From assembly GCF_025143365.1 (NCBI RefSeq), contig NZ_JALXPE010000002.1, positions 1-64,000 on the forward strand: a stretch of 64,000 bases of DNA. The letters are read 5' to 3'. The stretch is from Microbacterium sp. p3-SID336 (GTDB lineage: Bacteria; Actinomycetota; Actinomycetes; Actinomycetales; Microbacteriaceae). Of the stretch, positions 61,790 to 64,000 are shown one piece after another. Each line of letters starts with the position of its first letter. Within the stretch, counting starts at the first letter, position 1. Made by a program: the position numbers and the translations under genes. The notes beneath the pieces were generated by a model. That model was not told where the DNA came from, did no database searches, and saw nothing but the letters and a program-made list of their open reading frames with translations.

Positions 61790-62722
61790 ATGACCGAGAT
61801 CGAGCCCCCGGAGCTGCCGCGCGGCATCGCCCTGGCCTGGGGTGTCGCCGCGAACCCGCAGCGGGGGCCCAAGCGCGAGATGAGCGTCGAGAAGATCGTC
61901 GAAGCCGCGGTCGAGCTGGCGGACGCCGAGGGCATCGGTGCGGTGTCGATGGCGGCGGTCGCATCCCGCCTCGGGTTCACGCCGATGTCCCTCTACCGCT
62001 ACGTCTCCGCCAAGGACGACCTGCTGCTGCTCATGCAGGAGGAGGCCACGGGGCTGCCTCCCGAGAGCCACCTCGACGCGGAGGGCTGGCGCGATCGCCT
62101 GCTCGCGCTGTACCAGGCGCAGATCCTCGTGTACCTGCGGCATCCGTGGATGCTGTCCCTCCCCATCTCGGGCTCCCCGATCACGCCGAACAGCTCCGCC
62201 TGGCTGGACGCCGGGCTCGCGGCGCTCGACGGCACCCCGCTCACGGCCGAGGAGCGCATCGCGGTCGCGCTCGCCGTGACCGGGCACGCACGCTGGTGCG
62301 GGATCGTGCAGGCGGGATACACCGAGCAGTCCCGCTCGTCCGGGCTCACCCCCGATCAGGTCGCCGAGCGCGAGGCCTCGCTGTTCGATCGCGTGATCGC
62401 CGCGGAGGAGTTCCCCGCGCTGCGGCGCGCGATCGACGACGGCGTGTTCCTGTCGGCCGCCGATCCGTTCCGCTTCGCGGTCGAACGCACCCTCGACGGC
62501 GTGGCGGCCTATATCGCAGCGCTCGACCGCGGCGAGCCGCACGCGGTGTCCGAGGAGTGGGTGGACATCGACCCCGCGGAGCTCGCGGGGGACAAGCGAC
62601 TGCGGGAGGCACAGAAGGCCAGCCGCGACGCCGAGAAGGCGCTGCGAGCGGCGCGGAAGCTCGAGAGGCAGGTGCTCCGCGAGGCGAGGGAGCGCGTCGC
62701 GAAGGGGAAGAAGTCGGCCTGA
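61790..62722 (+). CDS. TetR-family regulator of the drug exporter
   Basis: The 310-residue protein has a TetR HTH (about residues 50-70, SMAAVASRLGFTPMSLYRYVSAKDDLL) and a TetR_C_1-type ligand domain. A charged, coiled C-terminal extension of about 45 residues (from DKRLREAQKASRDAEKALRAA) is unusual. An about 30-residue tail precedes the HTH at the N-terminus. It is divergent from the DrrAB-like genes and probably represses them. A -10-like TAAGAT 6 nt before the ATG suggests a leaderless message. Confidence 0.9.
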   Translation: MTEIEPPELPRGIALAWGVAANPQRGPKREMSVEKIVEAAVELADAEGIGAVSMAAVASRLGFTPMSLYRYVSAKDDLLLLMQEEATGLPPESHLDAEGWRDRLLALYQAQILVYLRHPWMLSLPISGSPITPNSSAWLDAGLAALDGTPLTAEERIAVALAVTGHARWCGIVQAGYTEQSRSSGLTPDQVAEREASLFDRVIAAEEFPALRRAIDDGVFLSAADPFRFAVERTLDGVAAYIAALDRGEPHAVSEEWVDIDPAELAGDKRLREAQKASRDAEKALRAARKLERQVLREARERVAKGKKSA

Positions 62723-62760
62723 TCCGCCCCGAGACCTCCTGCGATCGGCAGGATGGACTC

Positions 62761-63687
62761 ATGACGGCCCAGCACCGAGCGCACTTCGACTTCGCGATCA
62801 CGTTCGCCAACGGCGGCGGCATGCAGGGAGAGGGGTTCCGCCTCGACCTCCCTCGGGCGGACATGTCGGCCGACGAGATCGCCGCCCTGCTCGTCCGCCA
62901 CCTCGGACTGGCGCTCGTGGGCGAGGTCGAGCTGCGGGACCTGCGCATCGTCGAGGAGCAGCACCGCGGAAGCCGGGGCGTCGAGGTGGCCTCCGCCGAC
63001 GGCGCCGGCGAACGCGTCGTGGATCTCAGTCACCCGATCGAGGCCGGACTGATCACGTATCCCGGGCTCCCGGCGCCGACCATCACCCCGTTCCTCACTC
63101 GCGAGGCCTCCCGGGAGCGCTACGCGCCCGGCACCGAATTCGCGATGGACGTGATCACGATGATCGGCAACACCGGCACCTACCTCGACGCGCCGTTCCA
63201 CCGCTACGCCGACGGCGGCGACCTCGCCTCGCTGGACCTGGCGTCGCTGGTCGGACTCCCGGCCGAGGTCTTCCACCTCCAGGACGCGTGGTCGCCCGAG
63301 CGACGCGGCATCCGGGCGGCGACGCTGGCCGACCGCGAGCTGCGGGGCACTGCGGTGCTGCTCCACACCGGGTGGAGCAGCCGCTTCGGCACCCCCGCGT
63401 ATGCCGAGGGAGCGCCGTTCCTCGCCGAGGACGCCGCGCGCTTCCTGGCGGAGTCGGGGGTCCGCCTGGTCGGCATCGACTCGCTCAACATCGACGACAC
63501 CGAGAGCGGCGGCGAGCGCCCGGCGCACAGCATCCTGCTGGCCGCCGGCGTGCACGTGGTCGAGCATCTGATCGGACTGGAGGCGGTGCCCTCGCGGGGT
63601 GCCCGCTTCACCGCGGCCCCACCGGCGGTGCGCGGCTTCGGCACCTTCCCGGTGCGGGCCTTCGCCACCGTGCCTGGGTCCCACTGA
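62761..63687 (+). CDS. cyclase-family (kynurenine formamidase-like) protein with altered metal motif
   Basis: The 308-residue protein has an N-terminal about 75-residue domain (FDFAITFANGGGMQGEGFRLDL) followed by a cyclase fold starting VVDLSHPIEAGLITYPG. The metal motif, normally HxGTHxDAPxH, reads NTGTYLDAPFH, so two His ligands are replaced by Asn and Tyr while Asp and the last His remain. Later motifs VRLVGIDSLNIDD and HSILLAAGVHVVEHL are intact. It may bind another metal or none. The start at 62761 is 38 bp after the TetR stop; it may be a downstream member of that transcript. Confidence 0.8.
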   Translation: MTAQHRAHFDFAITFANGGGMQGEGFRLDLPRADMSADEIAALLVRHLGLALVGEVELRDLRIVEEQHRGSRGVEVASADGAGERVVDLSHPIEAGLITYPGLPAPTITPFLTREASRERYAPGTEFAMDVITMIGNTGTYLDAPFHRYADGGDLASLDLASLVGLPAEVFHLQDAWSPERRGIRAATLADRELRGTAVLLHTGWSSRFGTPAYAEGAPFLAEDAARFLAESGVRLVGIDSLNIDDTESGGERPAHSILLAAGVHVVEHLIGLEAVPSRGARFTAAPPAVRGFGTFPVRAFATVPGSH

Positions 63688-63705
63688 TCACAGCAGTCAC
63701 ATGGG

Positions 63706-63735
63706 TTTACACGTGTCCCAGCTACCCCATAGAGT
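63706..63735 (+). promoter_or_regulatory. candidate promoter of the BldC-like gene
   Basis: TTTACA (63706-63711) and TAGAGT (63730-63735) are separated by 18 bp, 27 bp before the start codon. Confidence 0.55.
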
Positions 63736-63762
63736 GTGCACATCGAGAAAGGGGTACGTGGG

Positions 63763-63954
63763 ATGCCCGAGGTTCCAGATGTCCGATTCCTCACGGTGGC
63801 CGAGGTCGCCGAGCTGATGCGCGTGTCCAAGATGACCGTGTATCGGCTGGTCCACTCCGGCGAGCTGCCGGCCATCCGCTTCGGCCGCAGCTATCGCGTG
63901 CCGGAGTCGGCCGTGGCCGAAGCACTGCAGCGGCCCATCGCCGACGCCGGCTGA
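63763..63954 (+). CDS. BldC-like/excisionase-fold small DNA-binding protein
   Basis: The 63-residue protein has a MerR-type winged HTH, FLTVAEVAELMRVSKMTVYRLVHSGELPAIRFGRSYRVPESAV. The start at 63763 has AAAGGGG 8 nt upstream; an in-frame ATG at 63736 is possible but lies next to the promoter. BldC-type proteins bind direct repeats and control development or stress genes in actinobacteria. In related genomes this gene is commonly followed by a small basic ribosomal protein gene; the last 46 bases here hold a TAGGAT -10-like element (63983-63988) but no complete gene. Confidence 0.87.
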   Translation: MPEVPDVRFLTVAEVAELMRVSKMTVYRLVHSGELPAIRFGRSYRVPESAVAEALQRPIADAG

Positions 63955-64000
63955 CGCGGCCGAAGCAGGCCCGCGGGTTTGCTAGGATGATCCGAGGCAT

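Overview
The window is a high-GC chromosome segment from an actinobacterium, most likely Microbacteriaceae and close to Microbacterium. The reasons are the base composition, a GTP-dependent PEP carboxykinase beside a RamB-type regulator, a long GapB-type GAPDH, frequent GTG/TTG starts and leaderless-looking starts, ATGA-coupled operons, actinobacterial-type SbcDC, and a BldC-like small HTH protein at the right edge. No rRNA, tRNA, CRISPR array, transposase or prophage gene was recognised. The genus is an inference from gene content.

Region 1 (1-6.0 kb) is central metabolism: pckG, a divergent ScfR/RamB-family regulator with a perfect 22-bp palindrome between them, an AlkZ-like winged-helix protein, and a gluconeogenic-type gapB.

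Region 2 (6.1-23.6 kb) looks like a catabolic island. It has an amidohydrolase, an O-methyltransferase-like protein with a degenerate SAM motif, an alpha/beta hydrolase, a TetR regulator, and a peptide-type ABC importer in which one permease and one ATPase are fused. It also has two unusual aldo/keto reductases, two SDRs, a zinc alcohol dehydrogenase, two paralogous HSL-type esterases and an MFS transporter. Four near-identical 14-bp dyads (TCTAY-N4-GTRGR) lie at the four apparent promoters of this island. This is the strongest candidate for an undescribed, co-regulated pathway.

Region 3 (23.6-38 kb) is a series of small regulated modules. They are a TetR regulator with a membrane protein and a copper amine oxidase that share an operator; a MurNAc-6-P etherase/kinase pair with an RpiR regulator; a DUF998-like membrane protein divergent from an AraC regulator; a MoaF-like protein with an NTF2-like protein and an orphan branched-chain-type binding protein; and a siderophore-type ABC importer lacking its binding protein. 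A G17...C21 homopolymer junction separates the last two and may be an assembly artefact.

Region 4 (38-64 kb) is mostly housekeeping: an AlkA-like glycosylase, an orphan winged-helix regulator behind a leaderless Met/Cys-rich leader peptide, sbcDC, a nucleosidase, nadE, a TM0106-type nuclease-helicase, upp, tadA, a CDF exporter, proC, an ABC exporter, ktrAB, an ArsR-like regulator, a drug-type ABC exporter with a divergent TetR, a cyclase-family protein and a BldC-like protein. At several convergent gene ends, the 3' tail of the minus-strand gene has been tandemly duplicated into the intergenic space.
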